Shown here: positions 1 to 9,069 of the stretch, in pieces
Layout of the letters: each line of letters begins with the position of its first letter
How positions within the stretch are numbered: the first letter of the stretch is position 1
Assembly (NCBI RefSeq): GCF_023736115.1
Contig: NZ_JAKQZC010000005.1
Location: forward strand, 62,001-126,000
Reading direction: 5' to 3'
Length of the DNA stretch: 64,000 bases
Origin: Salinicola avicenniae
GTDB lineage: Bacteria > Pseudomonadota > Gammaproteobacteria > Pseudomonadales > Halomonadaceae
Translations under genes and position numbers: made by a program
The notes under the pieces: generated by a model
What the model was told of the DNA's origin: nothing
Database searches by the model: none
What the model saw: the letters and a program-made list of their open reading frames with translations, nothing else

Positions 1-741
1 GTCGAAGATGCCGTTGCCCAGTCAAGCATCCAGGCGTCGGGTATTCTGCCAACGCTGGCCGGTATCGGGACACTGTTGGTCGGGGCCACGACGGTGTTCG
101 GGCAGATGCAGTTTTCGCTCAACACGATCTGGGGCGTGGCGCCGCATCCGGATCGCAACAGCGTCTGGCTGTTTGCCAAGAAACGCCTGCTGTCGCTGGC
201 CGTGGTGCTGGCTATCGGCTTTGTGCTGCTGGTGTCGCTGGTGCTGGGCGTGATCCTGCGGGCGACCTTTCGCTACGCCGGCGACTGGGTGCCGGGGAGC
301 GGATTGCTGCTGTCGGCGGCGGAGTTCGGTCTGTCGATCGTCGTCGTGGCCATGTTCTTTGCCGCGATCTTCAAGGTGCTTCCCGACGTGGTGCTGAGCT
401 ACCGCGATGTGGTGCTCGGGGCGCTGGTCACGGCCGTCCTTTTCGTCATCGGCCGCAATGCCATTGCTGCCTATCTCGCGCACACCGCGACGGCTTCCAC
501 CTATGGTGCGGCGGGGTCGGTCGTGCTGGTACTGCTATGGGTCTACTACTCCTCGCTGATCCTGTTGTACGGTGCGGCTTTCACGCGCACGCACGTGGTT
601 GCGCGCGGGCGGCATATCGTTCCCCGCAATACCGCCGTGCTGCTGCGGCAGGAAGTGATCAAGAAGGAGGATCTGGCACATGACCAATCGGACCATCAAG
701 GCGCTGGTGAGCGGGCGCGTTCAGGGCGTGAGCTTCCGTGA
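1..741 (+). CDS. YihY/BrkB-family inner membrane protein, 5' end cut by window
   Basis: The reading frame is open from base 1, so the N-terminus lies outside the window; about 246 codons are visible. At least four long hydrophobic segments are present (around codons 25-35, 60-85, 100-125 and 140-190), with the polar loops and the closing helix LLWVYYSSLILLYGAAFT typical of the YihY/virulence factor BrkB family. These proteins are polytopic inner membrane proteins; some were once called ribonuclease BN, which is a misannotation, and transport function is unproven. The last 20 codons run through the start of the acylphosphatase gene in another frame, giving a 62-base overlap. Family assignment is firm; function is unknown. 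Confidence 0.85.
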   Translation, partial: VEDAVAQSSIQASGILPTLAGIGTLLVGATTVFGQMQFSLNTIWGVAPHPDRNSVWLFAKKRLLSLAVVLAIGFVLLVSLVLGVILRATFRYAGDWVPGSGLLLSAAEFGLSIVVVAMFFAAIFKVLPDVVLSYRDVVLGALVTAVLFVIGRNAIAAYLAHTATASTYGAAGSVVLVLLWVYYSSLILLYGAAFTRTHVVARGRHIVPRNTAVLLRQEVIKKEDLAHDQSDHQGAGERARSGRELP

Positions 742-952
742 GTATGTGCGGCGAGAGGCGGAACGGTGGGGCATTACCGGTCACGCTCACAATCTCGAGG
801 ATGGGCGTGTCGAAGTGGTCGCCTGCGGTGAGGCGACCGCGATTGCCGAGCTGATCGACAGGCTGTGGTCGGGGCCGCCGGCGGCCGATGTGACCGATGT
901 CGCTGTCGAAGAGGCGACCCTGGCGGCGCCGGCAAGCTTCACCACCGGGTAG
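680..952 (+). CDS. acyP: Acylphosphatase
   Basis: This 90-residue protein hydrolyses carboxyl-phosphate bonds of acylphosphates in the cytoplasm. The family signature GRVQGVSFR is at residues 13-21 and carries the phosphate-binding arginine; the second signature, around NLEDGRVEV (residues 38-46), supplies the catalytic asparagine. Length matches the family (about 90-95 residues). The ATG at 680 follows AAGGAGGATC at a good ribosome-binding distance. The gene starts inside the 3' end of the upstream membrane protein gene, so the two are probably co-transcribed and may be translationally linked. Identification is secure. Confidence 0.95.
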   Translation: MTNRTIKALVSGRVQGVSFREYVRREAERWGITGHAHNLEDGRVEVVACGEATAIAELIDRLWSGPPAADVTDVAVEEATLAAPASFTTG

Positions 953-972
953 CCTGGGTCGCCGCATGGCGG

Positions 973-1920
973 TCACTCGGCGGTTAGTGTCTCTACCATC
1001 CACTGAATGACCGCCGGCCCGTCGGCGTTCAGGCAGACATCTGCCGCGACGCTACGGGTCCAGCGGTCGTCGACGAACTGTCGCGAGGCCGGTGCCATGA
1101 GGGTCTGTCCTTCGGCCAGTCCTTCGGTGACCACGCTCAAATAGCCGCGTTCGACCTGGAACAGCTCCGGTTTCAATAGCCAGACCAGTGCACAGCTGTC
1201 GTGCGGGCAGCAGCCGTCGATGCCCTGTGCCTGCTGGTAAAAGTCTCGATAGAAGGTGTAGCTCTCGCCCAGGATCTTGCCCAGCTCGCCCTGGGCGGCG
1301 GCAATCTTCTCCATGCTGGTCGGATCGAGAACGCAGCGATGTGTGGCGTCGAGGCCGACCAGTGTCAGTGGCCAGTCTGCCTGCAAGACGCGCGCGGCGG
1401 CGTGCGGGTCATTGAAGATATTGGCTTCGGCCACCGGCGTCACATTGCCGCCTTCGCGAATCGATCCGCCCATGATCACGACGCGCTTGACCTTCGCCAC
1501 CAGCGAAGGGTCAAGCTGCAGGGCAGCGGCGAGGTTGCCAAGTGGGCCGACCGCGACCAGGACAATCTCTCCCGGGCGCGCGTTGACCTGCTCGACAATG
1601 AACGCTGCCGCACTCTGTGAAACAGCCTGTGTCGTCACCGGCGGCAACGGCATGTTGCCCAACCCGTTATCGCCGTGGATATGACCGGGAGGCGGATTTT
1701 TCGGTTTGACCAGTGGCGCGGAAGCCCCTTGGGCCACTGGGATCGATTGCCCCGCCAGTTCTGCCAGCAGCAGGGCGTTGTGCGTTGCCGTTTCGATGGT
1801 GACGTTGCCGAAGGTGGTCGTCAGTCCGAGTAGTTCGATGTCGGGGTGCGCCAGCGCGATCGCGATGGCCTGGGCATCATCGATGCCGGGGTCGGTGTCG
1901 AAAATGATCGGTGTGGACAT
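973..1920 (-). CDS. Inosine-uridine preferring nucleoside hydrolase
   Basis: 315 residues. It cleaves the N-glycosidic bond of ribonucleosides to give free base and ribose. The N-terminal motif FDTDPGIDDAQA (residues 7-18) is the calcium-binding aspartate cluster of the IUNH/Rih family, and a family-typical H-D-S-C segment occurs near residue 240. I chose the internal ATG at 1920 because it gives the canonical MxxPIIFDTDPG start; the longer frame upstream codes for arginine-rich junk overlapping the kinase gene. It is the last gene of a leftward three-gene operon with a ribokinase-like kinase, which could phosphorylate the ribose released here. Which Rih subtype it is cannot be told by eye. 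Confidence 0.9.
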   Translation of the reverse strand: MSTPIIFDTDPGIDDAQAIAIALAHPDIELLGLTTTFGNVTIETATHNALLLAELAGQSIPVAQGASAPLVKPKNPPPGHIHGDNGLGNMPLPPVTTQAVSQSAAAFIVEQVNARPGEIVLVAVGPLGNLAAALQLDPSLVAKVKRVVIMGGSIREGGNVTPVAEANIFNDPHAAARVLQADWPLTLVGLDATHRCVLDPTSMEKIAAAQGELGKILGESYTFYRDFYQQAQGIDGCCPHDSCALVWLLKPELFQVERGYLSVVTEGLAEGQTLMAPASRQFVDDRWTRSVAADVCLNADGPAVIQWMVETLTAE

Positions 1921-1978
1921 GGGTGCCTCTGAACGCTCGTGTCTGAATGGGCTTGAAAACGACGCTGGGGTGGGGCGG

Positions 1979-2932
1979 CTACGTCGTCGAGTGGCGCGTG
2001 AGTGCCAGCGTCGGCATCGAGCGCAGCGCTGCCTCGACGTCGGCCATCGGCGGGATGCTGGGGGCTGCGCCGGCAACCTGCACGCAAAGCGCCGAGGCGG
2101 TCGTAGCGAGACGGAGCGCGTGTTCGACATTCGCGTCGCGCTGACGGGCAGCCATGAAGTAGCCGATGAACGTATCGCCGGCGGCGGTGGTGTCCACGGC
2201 CTTCACCCGATGCGCGGCGACTTCGATATGGCAGTCGGCATGCCGGTAGTGAACGCCGTCGCTGCCAAGCGTCAGGACGATTTCGACGTCCGGCAAGCGG
2301 CCCGTGAGGGCCTCGAGCAGGGCGTCGGCCGAGGCATCGGGGGCCCGCTCCGCCAGCGCGGCGGCTTCGCCGCGATTGAGGAAGAGCGTCTGACATAGCG
2401 TCAGCGGCAGCTCGGATACCTCTGGCGTCAAGGGGGCCGGGTTGAAGGCGATGGCGAGTCCGCGCGCCGCCGCGAGACGCAGGATCGAGGCGGGGGCGTT
2501 GCATTCGTTCTGCATTAGCAGCCAGCCGCCGGGTTCGGCGCCCCCGACGAGCTTCTCCAGATCGCTTTCGGTGAAGCCGTGATTGGCACCGGGATAGAGA
2601 ATGATCGCATTCTCCGCCGCATCGTCGACCTGGATCAGCGCGTGACCGCTGGGGTCGTCAGTCAGCGCGATCTGCGCGATATCGACGCCGGCTGCCTCGA
2701 GTGGCTCGAGCGCCCAACGATCGGCCTGCGCCAGTCGTCCCCAGTGGCTGACCTGACCATCGGCGCGCGCCAGCGCCAGCGACTGATTCGCGCCCTTGCC
2801 GCCCAGAACGCGGCAAAAGCTAGCACTGGCGAGCGTCTCCCCGGGCTGCACCAGATGCGGGACGCGATAGACATAGTCGATATTGATCGAGCCGTAGTTG
2901 TAGACCGGGGCGTGGTCACGGGTTGGGCGCAT
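1979..2932 (-). CDS. PfkB-family carbohydrate kinase, ribokinase-like
   Basis: 317 residues of the ribokinase/PfkB fold. The first signature contains GGKGANQS (residues 45-52), and the second is DTTAAGDTFIGYF near residue 250, whose aspartate is the catalytic base; the more common form is DTTGAGDTF. Neighbours suggest ribose or a related sugar as substrate: the nucleoside hydrolase lies 58 bases downstream and a D-2-hydroxyacid dehydrogenase overlaps it by 17 bases upstream. Exact substrate (ribose, deoxyribose, another nucleoside) is inference. No transporter gene accompanies the group in the window. Confidence 0.88.
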   Translation of the reverse strand: MRPTRDHAPVYNYGSINIDYVYRVPHLVQPGETLASASFCRVLGGKGANQSLALARADGQVSHWGRLAQADRWALEPLEAAGVDIAQIALTDDPSGHALIQVDDAAENAIILYPGANHGFTESDLEKLVGGAEPGGWLLMQNECNAPASILRLAAARGLAIAFNPAPLTPEVSELPLTLCQTLFLNRGEAAALAERAPDASADALLEALTGRLPDVEIVLTLGSDGVHYRHADCHIEVAAHRVKAVDTTAAGDTFIGYFMAARQRDANVEHALRLATTASALCVQVAGAAPSIPPMADVEAALRSMPTLALTRHSTT

Positions 2933-3866
2933 GCGAATGCCTCCAGGCGCGCAGGTTGTCGGCGGTCAGTTCGATGACCCGCTGACGGGCCTCTGGGGTG
3001 ATCCAGGCATTGTGCGGGGAGACGATCAGGTTGAGCGGTTCCTCCAGCGCGTCGAGCAGCGCGTGGCCGTCGCGGGGAGGTTCCGTCGGCAGGGTGTCGA
3101 CGGCCAATCCGCCCAAGTGGCCGTCGCGCAGGGCGGCCAGTGCGGCGTGTTCATCGATGATGCCGCCGCGCGCGCAATTGACCAGCAGTGCTCCCGGCTT
3201 CAGGGTCGCCAGCGCCGAGGCATCGATCAGCCCGCGCGTGGCCTCGGTCAGCGGACAATGCAGGCTGATCACGTCCGCCTCGGGCAGCAGCGACGTCAGC
3301 GATGGACGAGAGTCCTCGGCTTCTTTGCCGGGACGGGCGGCGAACGTCACGCGCATGCCGAACGCCTCGCCGAGCTTGGCGACGGCGCTGCCCAGTACGC
3401 CGCTACCGACGATGACCAGGTGCTTGTCGGCGAGCTGCAGCGTAGGGTGGTCGAGGAGGCAGAAGATATTGCTGCGCTGCCAGGCACCAGCCTTAACGTC
3501 TTGCTGGTAGCGGGGCAGCTGCGCGGCCAATGCCAGCATCAGCATCAGGGTGTGCTGGGCGACGCTGGCGGTCCCGTAGGCGGCAACGTTGCGCACCACG
3601 ATGCCGCGTCGCTCGGCCGCCGCCATATCGATATTGTTGGTGCCAGTCGCGAGCACGCAGATCAGCTTCAGCGACGGCAGTGCATCGAGTGTCTCGGCAT
3701 CGAGCACCACCTTGTTGGTCAGCGCCACCATGGCGCCGGCCAGGCGGTCGCGCGTCGCCTCGGGCGGCGTCAAGGGATGAATATCGAGATCGTCGACGAG
3801 TGCGCGTACCGGCGCCAGGTCGATATCCTCGCCAAGCGAGGCGGCATCCAGAAGAACGGCTTTCAT
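2916..3866 (-). CDS. D-2-hydroxyacid dehydrogenase (NAD-binding)
   Basis: 316 residues of the D-isomer-specific 2-hydroxyacid dehydrogenase family. The NAD-binding Rossmann loop reads VIVGSGVLGSAVA, with the second family signature at LLVNCARGGIIDE (catalytic arginine), the conserved glutamate in DTLPTEPP and the catalytic histidine in SPHNAW. It resembles hydroxypyruvate/glycerate dehydrogenase types, but substrate cannot be fixed. The start at 3866 is preferred because AAGGAAAAGCGC precedes it; a longer frame reaches 3917 without such a signal. It is first in the operon, and its 3' end overlaps the kinase gene by 17 bases. Confidence 0.9.
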   Translation of the reverse strand: MKAVLLDAASLGEDIDLAPVRALVDDLDIHPLTPPEATRDRLAGAMVALTNKVVLDAETLDALPSLKLICVLATGTNNIDMAAAERRGIVVRNVAAYGTASVAQHTLMLMLALAAQLPRYQQDVKAGAWQRSNIFCLLDHPTLQLADKHLVIVGSGVLGSAVAKLGEAFGMRVTFAARPGKEAEDSRPSLTSLLPEADVISLHCPLTEATRGLIDASALATLKPGALLVNCARGGIIDEHAALAALRDGHLGGLAVDTLPTEPPRDGHALLDALEEPLNLIVSPHNAWITPEARQRVIELTADNLRAWRHSHAPNP

Positions 3867-4227
3867 GCGCTTTTCCTTTTTCGCGGAAGCAAGAGGCAGG
3901 AGTACGCGGTGCAGCACAGTGCGATCGAGTCCTGCAGTGCGTTGGCGTCGACGACGACAGTGGATTCCTCAACCGGTAATATTGCCCGTGACCGGTTGCT
4001 GCGCGCTATACTATGCGGCTTTCGAGCGCGGCTTGAAAAGCGGACAGGCGTCACGGTCGCGAACGACCCGCTTGGAAATTCCGGCGGCAGCCCCGATTTG
4101 ACAGGCAAGCCGCGGTTTGGCGGCGACGTTGGATCACGTATCCGCGAAAGCCCGCGCGGTGCGTCATGACAGCAGGGTGGCGCTGGCGTCTTTTGCAGGG
4201 CGACACCCGTTACAGAGCGACAAAACC
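3867..4227. other. Divergent intergenic region, 361 bases
   Basis: No convincing gene. It separates the leftward hydroxyacid dehydrogenase operon from the rightward fmdB-like gene. A possible sigma70 promoter (TTGCCC at 3982, TATACT at 4007, spacer 19) points right. Two copies of the palindromic hexamer ACCGGT sit at 3972 and 3991 around the candidate -35 element and could be protein-binding half sites, but this is speculative. Confidence 0.4.
3982..4012 (+). promoter_or_regulatory. Candidate sigma70 promoter for the fmdB-like gene
   Basis: TTGCCC (3982-3987) and TATACT (4007-4012) are good -35 and -10 hexamers, but the spacer of 19 bases is longer than ideal. The next gene on this strand starts at 4228, so the leader would be about 210 bases. 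Confidence 0.35.
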
Positions 4228-4506
4228 ATGCCCATCTACGAATATGAGTGCAAGGCCTGCGGTCACCGTCTGGAAAAACTGCAGAAGGTGAGCGCGGCGC
4301 CACTGACCGACTGCCCGGCATGCGAACAGGCGGCCCTGGCTCGGCTGGTGTCGGCGGCCGGTTTCCGTCTCGCAGGCGGCGGTTGGTATGAAACCGACTT
4401 CAAGTCGGGCAGCAAGAAGAATCTGGCAGGCGATGGCGCCAAGCCGGCAGCTTCCGGCGACAGTGGCGGTGCCAAGAGCGGCGGAGAAAGCAAGGCGTCG
4501 GCGTAG
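4228..4506 (+). CDS. FmdB-type zinc ribbon protein
   Basis: 92 residues. The N-terminal half MPIYEYECKACGH followed by DCPAC gives two CxxC knuckles of the FmdB_reg/CxxC_CxxC_SSSS zinc ribbon domain (residues 1-42). The C-terminal half is low-complexity, rich in Gly, Ser, Lys and Ala, as is usual in this family. Function is not established; the name comes from a putative regulator of formamidase genes. In many gammaproteobacteria a gene of this family sits directly before aspS, and that order is kept here. Start chosen at the canonical MPIYEYEC; the ribosome-binding site is weak. Confidence 0.9.
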   Translation: MPIYEYECKACGHRLEKLQKVSAAPLTDCPACEQAALARLVSAAGFRLAGGGWYETDFKSGSKKNLAGDGAKPAASGDSGGAKSGGESKASA

Positions 4507-4600
4507 GCCCGACGTCAGCCGCGCTCGGAAGACGCTACCGTGCGGCCGCCCGGAGGGCGAAGGCGTGACTTCCGAGCAAAGCGCTCACTTTATGAGCCTT

Positions 4601-4636
4601 GGCTCAACATACGAGTCGGGGCTCAACATACGAGTC
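4601..4636 (+). repeat. Short tandem direct repeat in the aspS leader
   Basis: GGCTCAACATACGAGTC occurs at 4601-4617 and again at 4620-4636, two exact 17-base copies with a 19-base period. It lies 29 bases before the aspS start codon and so is probably within the promoter or the leader RNA. Confidence 0.85.
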
Positions 4637-4664
4637 AAAGTATTCACCATTACTAGGATCCAGC

Positions 4665-6446
4665 ATGCGCAGTCATTATTGCGGCCAATTGAACGAATCC
4701 CTGATCGATCACGAAGTCACGCTTTGCGGGTGGGTGCATCGCCGCCGCGACCACGGCGGAGTCATTTTCCTGGATATGCGCGATCGTGACGGTATCGCTC
4801 AGGTCGTGGTGGATCCGGACACGGCGGATGCGTTCGCCAATGCAGATCGTGCCCGCGGGGAGTACGTACTGCGTATCGTCGGTCGCATCCGTCTACGCCC
4901 CGAGGGCACCCAGAATCCGAACATGCCCACCGGCATGATCGAGGTGCTGGCGAAGCAGGTCGATGTGCTCAATACCTCCGCCACGCCGCCGTTCCAGCTC
5001 GACGAGCATGGCAAGGTCGGCGAAGAGGTGCGTCTCAAGCATCGCTACATCGACCTGCGTCGTCCCGAGATGATCGAGCGCCTGCGCCTGCGTTCGCGGA
5101 TCACTCACAGCGTGCGGGCCTATCTCGAGAACGAGGGATTCCTGGATATCGAGACGCCCATCCTGACGCGAGCCACACCGGAAGGTGCACGTGACTATCT
5201 GGTACCAAGCCGGACGCACGACGGGCATTTCTTCGCCCTGCCGCAGTCACCGCAGCTGTTCAAGCAGCTGCTGATGGTGTCCGGTTTCGACCGCTACTAT
5301 CAGATCGCCAAGTGTTTCCGTGACGAGGACCTGCGTGCCGACCGTCAGCCGGAGTTCACTCAGATCGACCTGGAAGCGTCGTTCGTCGACGAGCAGGACA
5401 TCATGGGTACGACGGAGCGCATGATCCGCGAGCTGTTCCAGAGCGTGCTCGATGTGTCGCTGCCCGAGTTTCCGCGCATGCCCTACAGCGAAGCGATGCA
5501 GCGTTACGGCTCCGACAAGCCGGACCTGCGCATTCCGCTGGAGCTGGTCGATGTCGATGACCTGATGCAGTCAGTGGACTTCAAGGTCTTCTCCGGTCCG
5601 GCGAAGGCCGACGACGGCCGGGTGGCGGCGCTCAAGGTGAGCGGTGGCGCCAAGTTGTCGCGCAAGGAGATCGACGAGTACACCAAGTTCGTGGGCATCT
5701 ACGGCGCGAAAGGGCTGGCCTGGATCAAGGTCAACGAGCGCGCCAAGGGGCTAGAGGGCCTGCAGTCGCCGATCGTCAAGTTCATGGAAGGCATCGTCGA
5801 GCAGCTGCTGGATCGCGTGGGCGCCGAGGATGGCGATATCATCTTCTTCGGTGCGGACAAGACGCGTATTGTCAACGAGGCCATCGGCGCGCTGCGTGTC
5901 AAGCTGGGCGAGGATCTCGACCTCTACACCGCCGAATGGGCACCGCTGTGGGTGGTCGACTTTCCGATGTTCGAGGCCGACGACAACGGCCGCCTGTCGG
6001 CGCTGCACCATCCGTTCACGGCGCCTTCCTGCTCGCCGGAAGCGCTGAAGGATTCCCCGGCCACGGCGCTGTCCCGCGCCTACGACATGGTGCTCAACGG
6101 CACCGAGCTGGGTGGTGGCTCCATTCGTATTCACGACCAGGCGATGCAGCGCGCGGTCTTCGACGTCCTGGGTATCGGTAAGGAAGAAGCGGAAGAGAAA
6201 TTCGGCTTCCTGCTCGACGCCCTGCAGTACGGTGCGCCGCCCCATGGTGGCCTGGCCTTCGGTCTCGACCGCTTGGTAATGCTGATGACCGGTTCGCGCA
6301 CGATCCGCGATGTCATCGCCTTCCCCAAGACCCAGAGTGCCGCGGATCTGATGACCGACGCACCGGGTGAAGTCAGTCAGCAGCAGCTGCGTGAACTGCA
6401 CATCCGGCTCCGCCAGAAGGCGCAGCCGGAAAACAGCGGCGAGTGA
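4665..6446 (+). CDS. aspS: Aspartyl-tRNA synthetase
   Basis: 593 residues; class II aminoacyl-tRNA synthetase charging tRNA with aspartate. It has the N-terminal OB-fold anticodon-binding domain (about 1-110), the catalytic core with motif 2 ([22 protein letters not shown], about residues 210-230), a bacterial insertion domain (about 290-420) and motif 3 in [13 protein letters not shown] near 535. I start at the ATG at 4665 (MRSHYCG), which matches the usual MRTHYCG beginning; a frame extension to 4599 only reads through the tandem repeat. Whether it is discriminating or also charges tRNA-Asn cannot be judged without checking the genome for asnS and gatCAB. Confidence 0.97.
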   Translation: MRSHYCGQLNESLIDHEVTLCGWVHRRRDHGGVIFLDMRDRDGIAQVVVDPDTADAFANADRARGEYVLRIVGRIRLRPEGTQNPNMPTGMIEVLAKQVDVLNTSATPPFQLDEHGKVGEEVRLKHRYIDLRRPEMIERLRLRSRITHSVRAYLENEGFLDIETPILTRATPEGARDYLVPSRTHDGHFFALPQSPQLFKQLLMVSGFDRYYQIAKCFRDEDLRADRQPEFTQIDLEASFVDEQDIMGTTERMIRELFQSVLDVSLPEFPRMPYSEAMQRYGSDKPDLRIPLELVDVDDLMQSVDFKVFSGPAKADDGRVAALKVSGGAKLSRKEIDEYTKFVGIYGAKGLAWIKVNERAKGLEGLQSPIVKFMEGIVEQLLDRVGAEDGDIIFFGADKTRIVNEAIGALRVKLGEDLDLYTAEWAPLWVVDFPMFEADDNGRLSALHHPFTAPSCSPEALKDSPATALSRAYDMVLNGTELGGGSIRIHDQAMQRAVFDVLGIGKEEAEEKFGFLLDALQYGAPPHGGLAFGLDRLVMLMTGSRTIRDVIAFPKTQSAADLMTDAPGEVSQQQLRELHIRLRQKAQPENSGE

Positions 6447-6459
6447 TCTCGCCACGATG

Positions 6460-6497
6460 ACGACACCGGCGCCCTGAGTGGCGCCGGTGTCGTTTCT
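6460..6497 (+). terminator. Intrinsic terminator after aspS
   Basis: Perfect 14-base inverted repeat, ACGACACCGGCGCC / GGCGCCGGTGTCGT, with a six-base loop (6474-6479), followed by a short T-run (TTCT). It lies 13 bases after the aspS stop codon. Confidence 0.75.
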
Positions 6498-6573
6498 GGG
6501 CGACGGTGCGTGTCGTATCGACGCTGGATCGAGGCGAGCGGACGCATTCGTGCGTCGAAACAGGAGACCGACC

Positions 6574-6828
6574 ATGCTCAGTTATTGCAGCCTCAGCAGT
6601 TGCCGGCTCAGTCTTAGCCCATCGGGGCGCATTCAGATCACCAGGGTGGGGCGAGAGACTGTCGTGGCTAGCGATGAATGCCTGGTCGGGGGGCAAGCGC
6701 TCACCGTCGTGGGCAGGCGACAGGTGTTGTTCCAGGACCCGGTGCGGCGAGGCGGTCTGCCGGTGGCATGCATCGATGCCGCGCCGACGCCGGTGCGTGC
6801 GACGGCTCCCGGGGGCGCGCACCGATGA
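6574..6828 (+). CDS. Unknown 84-residue protein translationally coupled to ruvC
   Basis: I do not recognise this protein. The case for a real gene: AGGAG ends seven bases before the ATG at 6574, and the TGA stop overlaps the ruvC ATG in an ATGA arrangement, the usual form of translational coupling. The product is 84 residues, starts [20 protein letters not shown], is basic, has no membrane segment and has a Pro/Ala-rich tail. No domain is evident. It occupies the place where yebC sits before ruvC in E. coli and many relatives, but it is not YebC. It follows the aspS terminator, so it is probably the first gene of the ruv transcript. Codon choice looks less biased than in neighbours. Confidence 0.6.
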   Translation: MLSYCSLSSCRLSLSPSGRIQITRVGRETVVASDECLVGGQALTVVGRRQVLFQDPVRRGGLPVACIDAAPTPVRATAPGGAHR

Positions 6829-7364
6829 TTCTTCTCGGTATCGATCCCGGGTCGCGGGTCACCGGCTATGGCGTGATCGATGTCAGCGGCAAGCCACGTT
6901 ACGTTGCCAGTGGTTGCCTGCGTATCGATGGGCCCGATCTGGCCCAGAAGCTGGCACGCGTCTACGCCGGCGTCAGCGAGCTGATCGCTCTGTATCGCCC
7001 GAGTGAGTTCGCGATCGAGCGGGTCTTCATGGCCAAGAACGCCGACTCGGCGCTGAAGCTCGGGCAGGCAAGGGGCACAGCGGTGGTGTGTGCCGCCAAC
7101 CACGGCCTGGCCGTCCACGAATATGCCGCGCGTCAGGTCAAGCAGGCGGTGACCGGCAACGGTGGTGCGGACAAGGCGCAGATCCAGCAGATGGTGACGG
7201 CGCTGCTGTCGCTGGATGGCCAGCCGCCCGAGGATGCGGCCGACGCACTCGCCATTGCGCTGACCCACGGTTATGCCCGTCAGGGGCTGGCAAGTGTCGC
7301 ATCCAGGCGACGGGGTAAATCGGCGCGAGGCGCGCGGTGGCGCGACTTCAAGCCCGACGAGTGA
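6825..7364 (+). CDS. ruvC: Crossover junction endodeoxyribonuclease RuvC
   Basis: 179 residues. It resolves Holliday junctions during recombinational repair, acting with RuvAB. The four acidic metal ligands are visible: D7 in LGIDPGS, E65 in FAIERVF, and D137 and D140 in [12 protein letters not shown]. The start at 6825 overlaps the stop of the preceding small gene (ATGA). ruvA begins 61 bases downstream and ruvB follows, so the complete resolvasome is together. I did not find a clear LexA box. Confidence 0.97.
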   Translation: MILLGIDPGSRVTGYGVIDVSGKPRYVASGCLRIDGPDLAQKLARVYAGVSELIALYRPSEFAIERVFMAKNADSALKLGQARGTAVVCAANHGLAVHEYAARQVKQAVTGNGGADKAQIQQMVTALLSLDGQPPEDAADALAIALTHGYARQGLASVASRRRGKSARGARWRDFKPDE

Positions 7365-7425
7365 GCTAGTCAGTCGAACCGGCGATGCGTATAGTGGACG
7401 CCGAAACGGCAAGGGCAACGAACGC

Positions 7426-8028
7426 ATGATTGGACGCCTGCACGGCACCCTGTTGGAAAAGCTTCCCCCCTGGATCGTCATCGATGTGAACGGCGTCGGC
7501 TACGAGCTGGAAACGTCGATGACGACGCTTGTCTCGCTTCCCGGCACGGGTGAAACGGTACGTCTTTACACGCATCTCAGTGTGCGCGAAGACGCGCATC
7601 TGCTTTACGGCTTTGGCAGTGACGAAGAGCGCCAGTTGTTCCGGGCATTGATCAAGGTCAATGGTGTGGGACCCAAACTCGCCCTGGCGATCCTCTCCGG
7701 CATGGATCGCGATGCATTCGTCAACTGTGTCATGGAGGACGATAGCAAAGCCTTGACCAAGCTGCCGGGCGTCGGCAAGAAGACAGCCGATCGCCTGATT
7801 GTCGAGATGCGTGATCGTTTCCCGCACTGGCAGAAGGGGCAAGGCTCGCTGCTTGACGGCCCCGCGCCAATGCGGCCTCAGGCTGATCCGCAGGCGGATG
7901 CCGAGGCGGCACTGGTCTCGCTCGGCTACAAGCCGACAGAGGCCTCGCGCATGCTGTCCGGGCTCGATCTGGATCAGCCCACCGAGGCGCTGATCAAGGC
8001 GGCACTGTCACGCCAGCTGGCCGGGTAA
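7426..8028 (+). CDS. ruvA: Holliday junction branch migration protein RuvA
   Basis: 200 residues. RuvA tetramers bind the four-way junction and load RuvB. The N-terminal OB fold starts MIGRLHGTL; two helix-hairpin-helix motifs follow (around [13 protein letters not shown] and [13 protein letters not shown], roughly residues 75-130), with the acidic-linked C-terminal domain III ending the protein. I chose the ATG at 7426 because it gives the family N-terminus; the frame is open further upstream into ruvC. It ends six bases before ruvB. Confidence 0.97.
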   Translation: MIGRLHGTLLEKLPPWIVIDVNGVGYELETSMTTLVSLPGTGETVRLYTHLSVREDAHLLYGFGSDEERQLFRALIKVNGVGPKLALAILSGMDRDAFVNCVMEDDSKALTKLPGVGKKTADRLIVEMRDRFPHWQKGQGSLLDGPAPMRPQADPQADAEAALVSLGYKPTEASRMLSGLDLDQPTEALIKAALSRQLAG

Positions 8029-8034
8029 CGCGTC

Positions 8035-9069
8035 ATGATCGAACCCGACCGCCTGATCGCGGGCCAGCCGCAGCAGGGCGAACAGCAAGTCGACCACGCC
8101 ATCCGTCCGCGTCGCCTCGGTGACTACATCGGCCAGCCGCGCGTGCGCGAGCAGCTCGATATCTTTATCGCGGCGGCACGTCAGCGTGGCGATAGCCTGG
8201 ACCACACGCTGGTATTCGGGCCGCCCGGTCTCGGCAAGACGACGCTGGCGAATATCATCGCGGCGGAAATGGGCGTCGACATCAAGTCCACTTCCGGGCC
8301 GGTGCTGGAGCGGGCCGGCGATCTCGCGGCGATTCTCACCAACCTGCAGCCGGGCGACGTGCTGTTCATCGACGAGATCCATCGCATGTCTTCCTCGGTC
8401 GAGGAGGTTCTCTACCCGGCGATGGAGGATTTTCAGCTCGATATCATGATCGGCGATGGCCCGGCCGCACGTTCGATCAAGCTCGATCTGCCCCAGTTCA
8501 CGTTGGTCGGGGCGACGACGCGGGCGGGTCTGCTGACGGCGCCGCTGCGTGATCGCTTCGGCATCGTGCAGCGCCTCGAGTTCTACGCGATCGACGAGCT
8601 GAGCGAGATCGTTTCCCGCTCCGCCCGCTTGCTGGGTGTCTCCAGCGATGCCGACGGCGCGCGCGAGATTGCGCGTCGTGCGCGCGGCACGCCCCGGATC
8701 GCCAACCGGCTCCTGCGCCGGGTGCGTGACTTCGCCGAAGTCAAGGCCGACGGCGCGGTCACGGCGCAGGTAGCCGACCAGGCGCTCGACATGCTGAATG
8801 TCGATAGCTACGGTCTCGACCATATGGACCGCCGGCTGCTGCTGGCGATGATCGAGAAGTTCGACGGCGGCCCGGTCGGCGTCGACAGCCTGGCAGCGGC
8901 AATCGGCGAGGAGCGGGATACCATCGAGGACGTCATCGAACCCTATCTGATTCAGCAAGGCTTCATGATGCGTACGGCGCGCGGACGCGTCGTCACGCGC
9001 TCGGCCTATGGCCACTTCGGCATGGTCCCGCACGAGCAGGCACCGACCGGCGGCGAGGAGGGGGCGTGA
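8035..9069 (+). CDS. ruvB: Holliday junction ATP-dependent DNA helicase RuvB
   Basis: 344 residues. AAA+ motor that drives branch migration with RuvA. Walker [10 protein letters not shown] is at residues 62-70, Walker [10 protein letters not shown] near 110-120, sensor 1 in GATTRAG, and the arginine finger lies in the PLRDRFG segment; a winged-helix DNA-binding domain is at the C-terminus. Its TGA stop overlaps the GTG start of ybgC by four bases, which links the ruv genes to the Tol-Pal operon. Confidence 0.97.
   Translation: MIEPDRLIAGQPQQGEQQVDHAIRPRRLGDYIGQPRVREQLDIFIAAARQRGDSLDHTLVFGPPGLGKTTLANIIAAEMGVDIKSTSGPVLERAGDLAAILTNLQPGDVLFIDEIHRMSSSVEEVLYPAMEDFQLDIMIGDGPAARSIKLDLPQFTLVGATTRAGLLTAPLRDRFGIVQRLEFYAIDELSEIVSRSARLLGVSSDADGAREIARRARGTPRIANRLLRRVRDFAEVKADGAVTAQVADQALDMLNVDSYGLDHMDRRLLLAMIEKFDGGPVGVDSLAAAIGEERDTIEDVIEPYLIQQGFMMRTARGRVVTRSAYGHFGMVPHEQAPTGGEEGA

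Noticed and set aside
2931-4169. Long rightward frame of 412 codons
   Set aside because: It lies antisense to the hydroxyacid dehydrogenase, whose motifs are clear, and its product is Gln/Arg-rich with no domain. Long antisense frames are common in GC-rich DNA.
6574-6828. Possible CsrA relationship of the small gene before ruvC
   Set aside because: Only a short string (TRVGRETV) recalls the CsrA N-terminus, it is at the wrong position, and the rest does not fit.
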